NCBI RefSeq assembly: GCF_026125785.1
Contig: NZ_JAHCKL010000002.1
Span: 62,001 to 126,000, forward strand
DNA from: Hydrogenophaga sp.
GTDB taxonomy: Bacteria > Pseudomonadota > Gammaproteobacteria > Burkholderiales > Burkholderiaceae_C
Reading direction: 5' to 3'
Length of the DNA: 64,000 bases
The translations under genes and the position numbers were made by a program. This document shows positions 7,563-18,414 of the stretch, one piece after another. Positions within the stretch are counted from its first letter, which is position 1; each line of letters begins with the position of its first letter. The notes beneath the pieces were generated by a model, which did not search any database, was not told the DNA's origin, and saw only the letters and a program-made list of their open reading frames with translations.

Positions 7563-9935
7563 TTACAGCGTATCGATGAAGCTGCGCAGCTTGTCCGAAC
7601 GGCTCGGGTGCTTGAGCTTGCGCACCGCCTTGCTCTCGATCTGCCGAATGCGTTCACGCGTCACATCGAACTGCTTGCCCACTTCTTCCAGCGTGTGGTC
7701 GGTGGACATCTCGATGCCGAAGCGCATGCGCAGCACCTTGGCTTCGCGCGGCGTGAGGCTGTCCAGGATCTCCTTGACCACTTCGCGCAGGCCAGCCTGC
7801 ATGGCCGCCTCGATGGGGGCGGTATTGGCCTGATCCTCGATGAAGTCGCCCAGGTGCGAATCGTCGTCGTCACCGATGGGGGTTTCCATCGAGATCGGCT
7901 CCTTCGCGATCTTCATGATCTTGCGGATCTTGTCCTCGGGCATCTCCATCTTTTCGGCCAGGATGGACGCATCGGGCTCGAAGCCGAACTCCTGCAGATG
8001 CTGGCGGCTGATGCGGTTCATCTTGTTGATGGTCTCGATCATGTGCACCGGAATCCGGATGGTGCGCGCCTGGTCGGCGATCGAGCGCGTGATGGCCTGG
8101 CGGATCCACCAAGTGGCGTAGGTCGAGAACTTGTAGCCACGGCGGTATTCGAACTTGTCCACCGCCTTCATCAGACCGATGTTGCCCTCCTGGATCAGAT
8201 CCAGGAACTGCAGGCCGCGGTTGGTGTACTTCTTCGCGATGGAGATCACCAGGCGCAGGTTGGCCTCGATCATCTCCTTCTTCGCATCGCGTGAAGTCGC
8301 CTCGCCCTCGTTCATCCGCTTGTGGATGTCCTTGAGATGGGTGAGCGGCACGACCACGCTGCTCTGGATGTCGATCAGGCCTTGCTGCAGTTCCTGGATC
8401 GGCGGGATGTTGCGTTCCATCACCACGCTCCAGGCCTTGCCGGCGGCCGCCTGCTTCTCCACCCATTTCAGGTTGAGCAGGTTGACCGGGAACTCGGCAA
8501 TGAACTTCTCCTGCGGCATGCCGCACTTGTCGACGATGATGCGGCGCAGCTCGCGCTCCTTCTTGCGCACCTCGTCGACCTGGCTGCGCAACGTACCGCA
8601 CAGCTTCTCGATCGCCTTCGCGGTGAAGCGGATCGACATGAGCGTCTCGGTGATCGCCTTCTGCGTCTTCAGGTAGGTCGGGCTGCCGTAGCCTTCCTTG
8701 TCGTAGGTCTTGTGCAGCTTCTCGAACTGCACGCGCATGGTGTCGAAGCGCGACAGCGCCTCGCGCTTGAGTTCCTCCAGCTTGCGCGTGAGTGCCTTGG
8801 AGCCACCCTTGCCGTCGTCGTCGTCGGCTTCGTCGTAGTCGTCGAAGTCTTCCTCGGCCACGTAGTCGTCGGCCTCGTCGGCATCGGAAAATCCATCCAC
8901 CACGGTGGAGATCACGACCTTGCCCTCACGGATATCCTCGGACATCGCGAGGATCTCGGCGATCGTTGCCGGGCTCTCGCTGATGGCGGCCATCATGTCG
9001 TTGAGGCCGCCTTCGATGCGCTTGGCGATCTCGATCTCACCCTCGCGCGTCAGCAGTTCCACGGTGCCCATCTCGCGCATGTACATGCGCACCGGATCGG
9101 TCGTGCGGCCGAACTCGCTGTCCACCGTGGACAGGGCGGCTTCGGCTTCCTCTTCCGCCTCTTCCTCGGTAGCGGCGGTCGGTCCGGTGTTGTTCAGGAG
9201 CAGGGTCTCGGCGTCGGGTGTCTGCTCGTAGACGGCCACGCCCATGTCGTTGAGCAGCGAGACCACCACTTCCAGCGTCTCGGCTTCCACCAGCTTGTCG
9301 GGCAGGTGGTCGTTGATCTCGCCGTGCGTCAGGTAGCCGCGCGTCTTGCCCAGCTTGATCAGGGTCTTGAGGCGCTCCCGGCGGTTGCGGGCTTCTTCTT
9401 CGGACAGGATGGTCTCGTCCAGCCCGAACTCCTTCATCAGCGCGCGTTCCTTGGCCTTGCTGATCTTCATGCGCAGGGGTTTGACCTTTTCGGTCACCTG
9501 CGAGGCGGAGGTATCGACCGCTTCGGCTTCCGTTTCCTCGCCAGCCAGATCGTCCTCGATGTCGCTCAGGTCCGCGTCGTCGTCCAGGTCCGCATCGGCT
9601 TTGCCCTTGCCTTTGGCATCGGCCTTCGGTTTGCGGCCTCGCTTGGCGGCGGGTTTGTCGGCGGTTGCCGGTGCGGCAGCCTTGGCCGGGCGGCCGGCTT
9701 TCTTCTTGGCCGGGGTTTCGTCCAGCAATTCGGTGTCGGCCGCCTCGGGCTTGGTCTTGCTGGTGGTCTTCTTGGGGGCAGCGGCCTTCGGGGCAGCCTT
9801 GACAGGGGTTTTCTGGGTCACAGCGGGGGCTTTCTTCGGGGGCTTGGCCGGTGCGGCGGCGGCACCACGGGCGCTGGCCTTCTGGGCTGTCTTGGCGCTG
9901 GACACGGCGGGCGTACTGGATTTCTTCGCGGGCAT
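7563..9935 (-). CDS. rpoD: Primary sigma factor RpoD (sigma-70)
   Basis: 790 residues from the ATG at 9933-9935, preceded on the minus strand by GAGG. The first 120 residues are an unusually Lys/Ala/Pro-rich, histone-like tail ([34 protein letters not shown]), then an acidic stretch. Region 1.1 begins near [15 protein letters not shown]. Region 1.2 is [20 protein letters not shown], region 2 contains [19 protein letters not shown] and [19 protein letters not shown], region 3 follows, and region 4 ends with [20 protein letters not shown]. An acidic run of Asp lies in the non-conserved insert ([10 protein letters not shown]). It directs core RNA polymerase to housekeeping promoters. dnaG lies 293 bases upstream on the same strand, as in the ancestral macromolecular-synthesis operon; rpsU is not seen here. 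Confidence 0.98.
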   Translation of the reverse strand: MPAKKSSTPAVSSAKTAQKASARGAAAAPAKPPKKAPAVTQKTPVKAAPKAAAPKKTTSKTKPEAADTELLDETPAKKKAGRPAKAAAPATADKPAAKRGRKPKADAKGKGKADADLDDDADLSDIEDDLAGEETEAEAVDTSASQVTEKVKPLRMKISKAKERALMKEFGLDETILSEEEARNRRERLKTLIKLGKTRGYLTHGEINDHLPDKLVEAETLEVVVSLLNDMGVAVYEQTPDAETLLLNNTGPTAATEEEAEEEAEAALSTVDSEFGRTTDPVRMYMREMGTVELLTREGEIEIAKRIEGGLNDMMAAISESPATIAEILAMSEDIREGKVVISTVVDGFSDADEADDYVAEEDFDDYDEADDDDGKGGSKALTRKLEELKREALSRFDTMRVQFEKLHKTYDKEGYGSPTYLKTQKAITETLMSIRFTAKAIEKLCGTLRSQVDEVRKKERELRRIIVDKCGMPQEKFIAEFPVNLLNLKWVEKQAAAGKAWSVVMERNIPPIQELQQGLIDIQSSVVVPLTHLKDIHKRMNEGEATSRDAKKEMIEANLRLVISIAKKYTNRGLQFLDLIQEGNIGLMKAVDKFEYRRGYKFSTYATWWIRQAITRSIADQARTIRIPVHMIETINKMNRISRQHLQEFGFEPDASILAEKMEMPEDKIRKIMKIAKEPISMETPIGDDDDSHLGDFIEDQANTAPIEAAMQAGLREVVKEILDSLTPREAKVLRMRFGIEMSTDHTLEEVGKQFDVTRERIRQIESKAVRKLKHPSRSDKLRSFIDTL

Positions 9936-10228
9936 GAGGACCTCAAAAAAATGTCGAACAGGAACCGGCAGATCACACGCAAGACGCCAGAAGGCCGCGC
10001 TGGGCGGACCGCTCCGGGGATCTTGTCTGGCACGACACCCGCTTCTTGCCGGAAAAAGCGGGCCTGCAAGCTGTGGGGGCGAACATTTGGTGTGCAGTCC
10101 TTGCGGGGTTCCGCCGGTGCCCTGGGGGGCTACCGAGGTGGCCAGGAGAGGTGTCCATATAGCCCTGTGCGTGAGGGCCGGGCCGTGCCGGAGGTGCTGC
10201 TGTCGCGCTTGCGGTGCAAAGCCGTGGA

Positions 10229-12121
10229 TTATACCGCAGGGCCGCCTATTTTGTGCTCCAGGGCCTTGCGCAGCGCCTGCAGATCCCGGTAGCGGGCCAG
10301 TTGCCCGGGGTCTTCCGCGGCGCGGGCAATGGCCTCGCTTTCCTGGGTTTTGAGGTGCTCGATGCGCAGCCGCGTCATCACTTCCTGGAGTTCCAGCGCC
10401 TCGTCTTCGGCGTCTCCCGCCAGTGCCACCGGCTCTGCCTGGGCGCAGGCAAAGGCCTCGTGCGCATGGCCGCGCAGGGCCTCGCGCAGAGCGGCCCAGG
10501 GTTGGGGTCCATGCTCGTGCAGTTGTGTTTCCAGCCAAGCGAACACCGGCCCGTGCGGTGCATCCAGGTGTGCCAGCAGCGCATGGTCGTCGGCGGACAG
10601 TTGATCCCACGCCTGGGCATTGGCCAGCAGCAGGCCCACGGCGCGATCGGCCCGGCTGGCCACGCCCCGTCGATGGCCGCTGCCACCCGAGCGCCGCCCG
10701 CTGGGGGACACGGTGCGGCGGACGGGCGGCGCATCCGGGCCGCGCTCGCGTTCCCGGGGTCGATGCCGGTTGGTCTCCGCAGGCTGCGAACGGGTGCCGC
10801 CGCGTGTGGGTTGTTGCCAGAGTTGCTCGAGGTCCTGGGTGTCCAGGTCAACGGCGTCCGCCAGCTCGCCAAGCAACTGGCGTTTGAGTGCGCCGTCGGG
10901 CAGAGCACTCCAGAGCGGCCGTGCCTGGGCGGCCATGCGCGCGCGGCCTTCGGCGGTGGAGAGGTCGCAGTCGGCGCCGGCGGATTCGACCAGGAAGCGG
11001 GAGAGGGGAAGAGCTTCCTTGACGAACTGCGCGAACGCGGCCTCGCCATGGGCGCGGATGAAGCTGTCCGGATCGTGCTCGGTCGGGAGGAAGAGGAACT
11101 TCACGCTGCGCGTGTCGGTGGCCAGGGGCAACGCGGCGTCCAGAGCCTTGCGTGCGGCGCGCCTGCCTGCGGCATCACCATCGAAACTGAACACCACCGC
11201 ATCGGTGAATCGAAAGAGCTTTTGCACGTGGTCGGGCGTGCACGCGGTGCCCAGCGTGGCCACGGCGTTGGCAAAGCCGAGTTGTGCCAGGGCTACCACG
11301 TCCATGTAACCCTCGGTCACGAGCGCGTAGCCGGCCACGCGAATGGCGGTGCGGGCTTCGAACAGGCCGTAGAGCTCCCGGCCCTTGCTGAACACGGGCG
11401 TTTCGGGTGAGTTCAGGTACTTGGGTTCGCCCTTGTCCAGCACCCGGCCGCCAAAGCCGATGCACTCGCCCTTGACATTGCGGATGGGAAACATGATGCG
11501 GTCGCGAAAACGGTCGTAGCGGCGGGCCTGTCCGTCAGAGCCTTTCTCGTCTTCGTGCTCGATCACCATGCCCGACTCCACCAGCAGCGGGTCCTGGTAG
11601 TCGGGAAACACGCTGGCCAGCGAGCGCCATCCCTCCGGCGCATAGCCCAGCCCGAAGGTCTTGGCGATTTGCCCAGAGAGACCCCGGCCCTTGAGGTAGT
11701 CGACCGCGCGTGGCGAGCCTTTGAGGTGTTTGATGTACGCCGCGGCCGCTTTCTCAAGCACGTCCGTCAGGGTGACCTGCTTCTCGCGCTGGCGCGCTGC
11801 GCGTTCCCGGTCCTGCGGCGAGGCCTCGTCCTCGGGAACCTGCATGCCGGCCTGTTGCGCCAGATCCTTCACCGCTTCGATGAAGCTCATGCCGGCATGC
11901 TCCATGAGGAAGCCGATGGCGTTGCCGTTCGCGCCACAGCCAAAGCAGTGGTAGAACTGCTTGCTTGGGCTCACGCTGAATGAAGGGGATTTTTCGCCGT
12001 GGAAGGGGCACAGGCCCATCAGGTTGGCGCCGCCCTTCCTGAGCTGTACGTAGCGGCCCACCACGTCGACCACGTCCACGCGGTTGAGCAGTTCCTGGAT
12101 GAAGGTCTGGGGGATCGCCAC
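10229..12121 (-). CDS. dnaG: DNA primase DnaG
   Basis: 630 residues from a GTG start at 12119-12121 ([15 protein letters not shown] matches the usual DnaG N-terminus; the only upstream ATG lies in the ggt gene). The zinc-binding domain is [15 protein letters not shown] then HCFGCG. The catalytic core has the TOPRIM motif [15 protein letters not shown] and the acidic [20 protein letters not shown]. The C-terminal helicase-interaction region is diverged and rich in Arg, Pro and Glu near 440-480. It makes RNA primers at the replication fork with DnaB. It lies between ggt (43 bases upstream) and rpoD on the same strand. Confidence 0.97.
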   Translation of the reverse strand: MAIPQTFIQELLNRVDVVDVVGRYVQLRKGGANLMGLCPFHGEKSPSFSVSPSKQFYHCFGCGANGNAIGFLMEHAGMSFIEAVKDLAQQAGMQVPEDEASPQDRERAARQREKQVTLTDVLEKAAAAYIKHLKGSPRAVDYLKGRGLSGQIAKTFGLGYAPEGWRSLASVFPDYQDPLLVESGMVIEHEDEKGSDGQARRYDRFRDRIMFPIRNVKGECIGFGGRVLDKGEPKYLNSPETPVFSKGRELYGLFEARTAIRVAGYALVTEGYMDVVALAQLGFANAVATLGTACTPDHVQKLFRFTDAVVFSFDGDAAGRRAARKALDAALPLATDTRSVKFLFLPTEHDPDSFIRAHGEAAFAQFVKEALPLSRFLVESAGADCDLSTAEGRARMAAQARPLWSALPDGALKRQLLGELADAVDLDTQDLEQLWQQPTRGGTRSQPAETNRHRPRERERGPDAPPVRRTVSPSGRRSGGSGHRRGVASRADRAVGLLLANAQAWDQLSADDHALLAHLDAPHGPVFAWLETQLHEHGPQPWAALREALRGHAHEAFACAQAEPVALAGDAEDEALELQEVMTRLRIEHLKTQESEAIARAAEDPGQLARYRDLQALRKALEHKIGGPAV

Positions 12122-12164
12122 CAGGGTATTCTGACCGATGCGTTCCGCTGGCCACGGGACGGGA

Positions 12165-13994
12165 TCAGTTGCCCTGCACAACGCCTTCCCGTCGCGGATC
12201 GGCGCCACCGGACCAGACCGCGCCGCGGCCCTCGGCCCTGCGCATGAGTGCCTGCAACCCGCTGGGCATGGGCAGTTCGCTGACGGTGTGGCCCCGCTGC
12301 CGCAAGGCCTGCACAGTGCTCGGCGGGAAGCGGCCCTGCTCCAGCAGCAGCGGGCCGCCCAGCGTGCCGAAGTTGGGCAGATCGATGGCCTCCTGGGGCG
12401 TCAGTCCCCACTGCAGCGTGCCCAGCAATGTCTTGGCGGTGTAGTGGATGATCAGCGCGCCGCCCGGACTGCCTGTGCTCAGCAGGGGCGTGCCGGTGGT
12501 CCGGTCGAACACCAGCGTGGGCGACATGGATGAGCGGGGCCGCTTGCCGGCTTCGACCCGGTTGGCCACCGGCCGGCCCTGGGCATCACGCGGCGAAAAG
12601 CTGAAGTCGGTGAGCTGGTTGTTCAGCATGAAACCGCCGCCCCTTCGAGGGTCGGTGTTCACCATCAGCCGCGCGCCAAAGGCCGACTCGATGGTGGTCG
12701 TCATGGCCAGCGCATGGCCCTGGGCATCGACGATGCTGATATGGCTGGTGCCATGCTCTTCCTGCGCCGGCATGGGCGCCCACGCCAAGGGCTGGCCATC
12801 TGGCACACCGGCGGGCGCGTCGCGCATGCGGGCAGGGCCCATGAGCCGCGCGCGCTCGTCGAGGTAGCTTGGCTCCAGCAGGCTGAGCCAGCGGCCGGCG
12901 GGCGGCGGCACGAAGTCCGGGTCGGCCACGTACTGCGCGCGGTCGGCAAAGGCCAGGCGCGAGGCTTCGGCGTAGCTGTGCAGCCAATCGGTGGTCGGCA
13001 GGCCTTGCACCAATGGGGCGGCAGCCTGGGGCGTACGGGCCAGCAGGCCGAGAATCTGCCCGATGGCCAGCGCGCCCGAACTGGGCGGCGGGAAGCCGCA
13101 CAGCCGCAGGGCGCGCTGCGCGATCACCTGATCGTGGCACAGGGCATCGCGCTCACGCGGCTGGTACCGCTTCAGGTCTTCCAGGCTGAGCCGACCGGGC
13201 AGGGTAGGGTGGTTCTGCACCTTGTCCACCATGGCGCGCGCCACCGGGCCTTCGTAGAAGGCGATGGGGCCTTGGACGGCCAGGTTGCGAAGCACCAGCG
13301 CCAACTCCGGGTTGCGCAGCAGGTGGCCTACCGGATGGGGCTGCCCATCGGCCTGGTAGAAATACGCCGCCGCGACGGGGTCCATGCGGAGCCGGGCACT
13401 TTCCTCGCGCAACAGCGTGTGCAGGCGCGGGCTCACTGGAAAGCCGCTTTCGGCGAGGGCGATAGCGGGCTCGAACAACCGCGCCCATGGCAGCCTGCCG
13501 TGTTGTCTGTGCGCCATGGCCAGCATCATCACCGCCCCTGGAACCCCCACAGAACTCCCGCTGGCCACGGCCTCCATGAAGGGCCGTGGTTGACCGCGAG
13601 CATCGAGAAAGAGGTTCTCGTCAACACCTGCCGGCGCGGTCTCGCGGCCGTCAAAGGCCTGTACGCGTTGGCCGTCGAAATGCAGCAGAAACGCCCCGCC
13701 ACCGATACCGCTGGACTGCGGCTCCACCAGGGTGAGCACCATCTGCACCGCGATCGCTGCATCCACCGCACTGCCGCCGGCGCGCAGAATGCCCACCCCC
13801 GCCTCGGCGGCCAGCGGATGGGCCGCAGCGACGGCTTGCCGCTCGAAGGTCCAGCCCGGCTTTGCGGTATAGCCCGAGGCCCCTTCAGGCTGCTGCACGA
13901 CGGGGAGCGGTGCGCCGCAGGCTCCCAGCAGACCCAGCAGGGCGATCCACGCAAGACGTTTCATGTGCGGCTTCATCGGTGAAGTGTCGTTCAT
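12165..13994 (-). CDS. ggt: Gamma-glutamyltransferase, lipoprotein-type
   Basis: 609 residues. The N-terminus has a signal sequence ending in LLGACG, a lipobox, so the enzyme is probably membrane-anchored on the periplasmic face. The large-subunit region starts with AVAAAHPLAAEAGVGILRAG and SAVDAAIAVQMVL. The self-cleavage site and nucleophilic Thr are in EEHGTSHISIVD near 420, followed by the substrate loop (RSSMSPTLVFD) and GSPGGALIIHY. It transfers or hydrolyses the gamma-glutamyl group of glutathione. If the ATG at 13974 (MKPHMKR) is used, the protein is 6 residues shorter. No obvious partner gene nearby. Confidence 0.93.
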   Translation of the reverse strand: MNDTSPMKPHMKRLAWIALLGLLGACGAPLPVVQQPEGASGYTAKPGWTFERQAVAAAHPLAAEAGVGILRAGGSAVDAAIAVQMVLTLVEPQSSGIGGGAFLLHFDGQRVQAFDGRETAPAGVDENLFLDARGQPRPFMEAVASGSSVGVPGAVMMLAMAHRQHGRLPWARLFEPAIALAESGFPVSPRLHTLLREESARLRMDPVAAAYFYQADGQPHPVGHLLRNPELALVLRNLAVQGPIAFYEGPVARAMVDKVQNHPTLPGRLSLEDLKRYQPRERDALCHDQVIAQRALRLCGFPPPSSGALAIGQILGLLARTPQAAAPLVQGLPTTDWLHSYAEASRLAFADRAQYVADPDFVPPPAGRWLSLLEPSYLDERARLMGPARMRDAPAGVPDGQPLAWAPMPAQEEHGTSHISIVDAQGHALAMTTTIESAFGARLMVNTDPRRGGGFMLNNQLTDFSFSPRDAQGRPVANRVEAGKRPRSSMSPTLVFDRTTGTPLLSTGSPGGALIIHYTAKTLLGTLQWGLTPQEAIDLPNFGTLGGPLLLEQGRFPPSTVQALRQRGHTVSELPMPSGLQALMRRAEGRGAVWSGGADPRREGVVQGN

Positions 13995-14038
13995 CCAGGG
14001 AAGCCGGGCGACCGGGGCGCGGTCACGACGCGGTTGGC

Positions 14039-14797
<759 letters not shown>

Positions 14798-14823
14798 GGA
14801 GTGTTCCTCAGGTGAATGAAGGA

Positions 14824-14846
14824 TTTACGTTGACGTAAACGTCAAC
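14824..14846. promoter_or_regulatory. Overlapping ACGT palindromes upstream of the SDR gene
   Basis: TTTACGT-TG-ACGTAAA (14824-14839) and GTTGACGT-AA-ACGTCAAC (14829-14846) are two perfect overlapping inverted repeats, 27 bases upstream of the SDR start. The ACGT-centred form resembles sites of MerR-type LiuR regulators of branched-chain acyl-CoA catabolism, which would suit the gene. The regulator is not in this window. Confidence 0.6.
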
Positions 14847-14938
14847 TCAGCGCGAATTATGCGACATGGTGTTGTCACGTCACTGTCACGCAGTCTTCCT
14901 AGGCTCGTGGGCTTGTTCAGAGCATGGAGGCCTCATTC

Positions 14939-15859
14939 ATGATCGATTCGCGGGACGAATGGATGCGCCGTATTCACGATGACCTGATGGACGGGTACGA
15001 CGAAGAGTTGGAAATGGAACTGGAGGATCGCCATGTGGACCTGTTGGTCCCGGCGACCCCGGATGCCCAGGCGCATGAGCAGCACAGGGCGCAGCGGCAG
15101 TTGTACTTCCGTGAGCTGTTCCGCCTGCAGGCTGAGTTGGTGAAACTGCAGGACTGGGTGGTGGCCACCGGGCACAAGGTGGTGATCGTGTTCGAGGGCC
15201 GCGACGCTGCCGGCAAAGGCGGGGTGATCAAGCGCATCACCCAGCGGCTGAACCCGCGCGTGTGCCGCGTGGCGGCATTGCCCGCGCCCAACGACCGCGA
15301 GCGCACCCAGTGGTACTTTCAGCGCTATGCGGCGCACCTGCCCGCTGCGGGTGAGATGGTGCTGTTCGACCGCAGTTGGTACAACCGCGCTGGCGTCGAG
15401 CGCGTGATGGGCTTCTGCAACGACGAGCAGTACGAGGAGTTCTTCCGCTCCGTGCCCGAGTTCGAACGCATGCTGGTGCGCTCAGGCATCCAGTTGCTGA
15501 AGTACTGGTTCTCGATCTCGGACGAGGAGCAGCACCTGCGATTCCTCGGCCGCATCCACGATCCTCTCAAGCAATGGAAACTCAGTCCCATGGACCTGGA
15601 GAGCCGTCGCCGCTGGGAGCTCTATACCCAGGCCAAGGAAGTCATGCTCGAGCGTACCCATATCGCAGAGGCGCCCTGGTGGGTGGTGCCTGCCGATGAC
15701 AAGAAGAAGGCACGCCTGAACTGCATCCACCACCTGCTGCAGCAGATGCCCTACACCGAGGTCGAACGACCGGCCATCACCTTGCCTGAGCGCGTGCGGC
15801 ACGAAGGCTACCGCCGCCACCAGGTGCCCGGCGAAATCCACGTCCCACAGGTGTTCTGA
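14939..15859 (+). CDS. ppk2: Polyphosphate kinase 2 (PPK2)
   Basis: 306 residues from the ATG at 14939, preferred over the in-frame ATG at 14924 because GGAGG at 14926-14930 lies 8 bases before it. Walker A is FEGRDAAGKGGVIKR, the lid region contains RVAALPAPNDRERTQWYFQR, and Walker B is LFDRSWYNRAGVER; these are the catalytic signatures of PPK2. It moves phosphate between polyphosphate and nucleoside di- or monophosphates; one-domain length fits class I. It stands alone, divergent from the SDR gene and followed by a hairpin-rich repeat. Confidence 0.95.
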   Translation: MIDSRDEWMRRIHDDLMDGYDEELEMELEDRHVDLLVPATPDAQAHEQHRAQRQLYFRELFRLQAELVKLQDWVVATGHKVVIVFEGRDAAGKGGVIKRITQRLNPRVCRVAALPAPNDRERTQWYFQRYAAHLPAAGEMVLFDRSWYNRAGVERVMGFCNDEQYEEFFRSVPEFERMLVRSGIQLLKYWFSISDEEQHLRFLGRIHDPLKQWKLSPMDLESRRRWELYTQAKEVMLERTHIAEAPWWVVPADDKKKARLNCIHHLLQQMPYTEVERPAITLPERVRHEGYRRHQVPGEIHVPQVF

Positions 15860-15909
15860 TCCCCCGCGCGCCGGAGAGGTGGCGCTTCCCAGCCCAGGGC
15901 ATCGCGGAA

Positions 15910-15978
15910 CCGGCTTTGCCGGGCCGCAGATGCCGCCCCCCTGGGGGGGTGACGCGCCGCAGGCGCGGCGCGGGGGGG
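15910..15978. repeat. GC-rich multi-hairpin intergenic repeat
   Basis: Three small hairpins follow one another: CCGGC-TTT-GCCGG (15910-15922), CCCCCC-T-GGGGGG (15936-15948) and CGCCGC-AGGC-GCGGCG (15955-15970), ending in a G-run. It lies between the convergent ppk2 and iron-receptor genes. The make-up resembles dispersed repeats common between genes in Comamonadaceae; only one copy is seen in this window. It may also act as a two-way transcription barrier. Confidence 0.55.
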
Positions 15979-15981
15979 AGA

Positions 15982-17037
15982 TCACTTGTACCCGACGCGG
16001 TCCAGCATCTGCTGGACCTTGGTCAGGTTCTTGGCCACCACGCCCAGCGGCACGGTTTCGGCCTTGAAGTGGTCGCCGCCCATGGCCTTGATGGCCGGGT
16101 TGTCGGCCTTGAGTCCCTTGGCGGCGGGGAACTCGTTGTTGCCGTTGGCGAAGTAGTCCTGGGCGTAGGGGCTGGACAGGAACTCCATGAACTGCACCGC
16201 GTTGTCGCGGTTCTTGGCGTACTTCGCCACGGCCGCCCCGGCGATGTTCACATGCGTGCCGCTGGTGGCCTGGTTCGGGAATACCACCCGCACTTTCTCA
16301 ACCACGGCGCGATCTTCCGGCTTGTTGGACTTGATGAGGCGCGCGAAGTAGTAGGTGTTGGTCAGTGCCACGCCGCATTCGCCCGAGGCCACGCCCTTGA
16401 TCTGGTCGGTGTCGCCGCCCTTGGGCGCGCGCGCCATGTTGTCCACAACACCCTTGAGCCAGGCTTCTCCCTTGGCATCGCCCAGACGCTCCACCACGGT
16501 GGCGAAGAGCGACAGGTTATAGGGGTGCGAGCCAGAGCGGGTGCACACCATGCCCTTGAGCTTGGGGTCGGCCAGTTGTTCGTAGGTGGCCACGTCTTCC
16601 GGCTTCACGCGCATGGGGTCGTACACGATGACGCGGGCGCGGGTGGAGAAACCGGTCCAGGTCACGCCATCGGCGGTCGCGTCGGCGCGCAGGTTGGCCG
16701 GGATGGCCGCATCCAGCTTGGCCGATTTGATCGGCTGGAACAGGCCTTGTGCATCCGCCACCGCCAGACGAGCGGCATCCACCATCAGCACCACGTCTGC
16801 CGGCGATGCCGAGCCTTCGGCGCGCAGGCGCGCCACAATCCCGGCATCGTCCGCGTCCACGCGGTTGATCTTGATGCCGGTGGTCTTGGTGAAGGTCTCG
16901 TACATCACCTCATCGGTCTGGTAGTGACGGGCAGAGTAGAGGTTGAGCACCTTGTCCTGCGCAGTGGCCGCGGCATGGGCCCCGAGCGTGGCCGCGATGG
17001 CCAGCACCACTTGCGAGAGCTTGGAGAACTGGTTCAT
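15982..17037 (-). CDS. Fe(III) ABC transporter substrate-binding protein (FutA/FbpA-like)
   Basis: 351 residues from the ATG at 17035-17037. The N-terminus is a signal peptide (LSQVVLAIAATLGAHAAATAQ) followed by VLNLYSARHYQTDEVMYETF, the typical start of periplasmic ferric-iron binding proteins. Iron-ligand tyrosines are likely in LYSARHYQT and in NTYYFARL near 220. DPKLKGMVCTRSGSHPYN and NEFPAAKG are also conserved. It should deliver ferric iron to an inner-membrane permease, but no permease or ATPase gene is adjacent. A weak Fur-like sequence lies about 100 bases upstream. Confidence 0.9.
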   Translation of the reverse strand: MNQFSKLSQVVLAIAATLGAHAAATAQDKVLNLYSARHYQTDEVMYETFTKTTGIKINRVDADDAGIVARLRAEGSASPADVVLMVDAARLAVADAQGLFQPIKSAKLDAAIPANLRADATADGVTWTGFSTRARVIVYDPMRVKPEDVATYEQLADPKLKGMVCTRSGSHPYNLSLFATVVERLGDAKGEAWLKGVVDNMARAPKGGDTDQIKGVASGECGVALTNTYYFARLIKSNKPEDRAVVEKVRVVFPNQATSGTHVNIAGAAVAKYAKNRDNAVQFMEFLSSPYAQDYFANGNNEFPAAKGLKADNPAIKAMGGDHFKAETVPLGVVAKNLTKVQQMLDRVGYK

Positions 17038-17125
17038 GACAATCCTTTTGAGGGCAAATGAAAAAAGCGTGGAGAGTTGTACGCGCCAGAATCCGAGGGG
17101 GCACGGCAGGGATAATTCTCCAGGG

Positions 17126-18085
17126 ATGCTAACACAAACGCGAATGGTTCTTAATAAGACATGGGCCCATCTGGCCGCTGCTTTCCTGGTGGTTCTGCTG
17201 ACGGCCTGCTCCACCTCACCGCACACGCCGCCACCGCCTGACGTACCGGTTTCTCCGGCGGTGACACCGCCGGCCGTCTCTCCCGAAGTGCACACGCGCG
17301 CACCGCGCCTGGGCTTGGCGCTGGGCGGTGGTGCGGCGCGCGGCTTTGCCCACGTGGGCGTCATCCAGGTGCTGGAGCAGAATGGCATCCGGCCCGACCT
17401 CGTCGTGGGTACATCGGCGGGCAGCCTGGTGGCTGCGCTCTATGCCAGCGGGCAATCCGCCGCCCAGCTTGAGGCGGCCGCGCTGGGGATCGACGAGGCC
17501 ATGCTGACCGACTGGAGTCTGCCCATCCTGGGTCGAGGTCTGCTGCGCGGAGAGGCGCTCGCGCGCTACGTTCGCCAGGCGGTGCACGGCAAGCTGCTGG
17601 AAAACATGTCCCTGCCCCTGGGGGTGCTGGCGACCGACTTGGCCACAGGGCAGGGCGTGTTGTTCCGCCGTGGCGACACGGCGCAGGCGGTGCGGGCTTC
17701 GAGCGCCGTGCCGGGCGTGTTCGCGCCGGTGGGCATCTCTGGGCGCGAGTACGTCGATGGCGGTCTGGTCGCTCCAGTGCCTGTGCGCCAAGCTCGCGAC
17801 ATGGGGGCCGAAGTGGTGCTGGCCATCGACATCTCCAGCGTGCCCGAGGGCAATGCCGCCTCTGGCAGCTTGCAGGTGCTGCTGCAGACCTTTGCCATCA
17901 TGGGGCAGAGCATCAACCGGCACGAGCTGTCGACGGCCGATGTGGTGGTGCGTCCCGCACTCAGCGGGGTGGGCAGCGCCGATTTCGCGGCGCGCAAGCG
18001 CTCCATAGAGGCTGGCAGGGCGGCCATGCAGGCGGCGCTGCCGCAACTGCGTGCGCAACTCGCGCGGCGCGTGCCAGTGTCCTGA
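17126..18085 (+). CDS. Patatin-like phospholipase lipoprotein
   Basis: 319 residues from the ATG at 17126 (MLTQTRM); starting at the second ATG, 17144, would give 313. A hydrophobic segment ends in the lipobox LLTACS, so the protein is probably lipid-anchored in the envelope. The patatin domain has the oxyanion loop LGGGAARGFAHVG, the catalytic Ser in VVGTSAGSLVAALYA (GxSxG) and the catalytic Asp in YVDGGLVAPVPV. The Pro-rich stretch after the lipobox is a linker. Similar to RssA-type bacterial patatins; a lipid acyl hydrolase with unknown natural substrate. Confidence 0.92.
   Translation: MLTQTRMVLNKTWAHLAAAFLVVLLTACSTSPHTPPPPDVPVSPAVTPPAVSPEVHTRAPRLGLALGGGAARGFAHVGVIQVLEQNGIRPDLVVGTSAGSLVAALYASGQSAAQLEAAALGIDEAMLTDWSLPILGRGLLRGEALARYVRQAVHGKLLENMSLPLGVLATDLATGQGVLFRRGDTAQAVRASSAVPGVFAPVGISGREYVDGGLVAPVPVRQARDMGAEVVLAIDISSVPEGNAASGSLQVLLQTFAIMGQSINRHELSTADVVVRPALSGVGSADFAARKRSIEAGRAAMQAALPQLRAQLARRVPVS
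17140..17158. promoter_or_regulatory. Possible Fur box upstream of the iron receptor
   Basis: The 19 bases GCGAATGGTTCTTAATAAG resemble an imperfect Fur-type repeat. They lie about 100 bases upstream of the iron-receptor start, at the beginning of the divergent patatin gene. Support is weak and rests on resemblance and context. Confidence 0.3.
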
Positions 18086-18253
18086 GCACGCTGCCCTCAG
18101 TCGAGAAAGCGGTGGGCTGTCCGCTGGGGCGGGAGCATGCAATGGACGGATCTGCCAAACAGGCGGTAGCGGTTGCGTGCCACCCAGCGCTAGGCAGGAT
18201 CTCGCACCGCGCTGGGGACCAGCCACGCCACTCAGGCCAGGACGGGTCGTCGC

Positions 18254-18286
18254 ATAAAAAAAGCCCTCGCTTTGCAGAGAGGGCTT
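18254..18286 (-). terminator. Terminator of the phasin gene, with its trailing region
   Basis: AAGCCCTC (18261-18268) and GAGGGCTT (18279-18286) form a hairpin which, on the minus strand, is followed by a run of seven T. It ends the phasin transcript about 130 bases past its stop. The rest of the 329-base gap between the convergent patatin and phasin genes (18086-18414) shows no further gene or motif. Confidence 0.8.
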
Positions 18287-18414
18287 AAGGGGTCCGATGA
18301 AACCGAATTTCGAAAAGGACCCGAGGAGACAACCAGAAAAACCGGTTTTGATGCTAGAGACGCTGTGCGGCGCTGTGCCGCACAACCCGATCAACGGTGT
18401 GATCGCGGCGATGT

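Noticed and set aside
8322-10292. A 656-codon open frame opposite rpoD
   Set aside because: It is a shadow of the GC-rich codon pattern of rpoD; its product is a low-complexity His/Leu/Val/Gly string with no motif or ribosome binding site.
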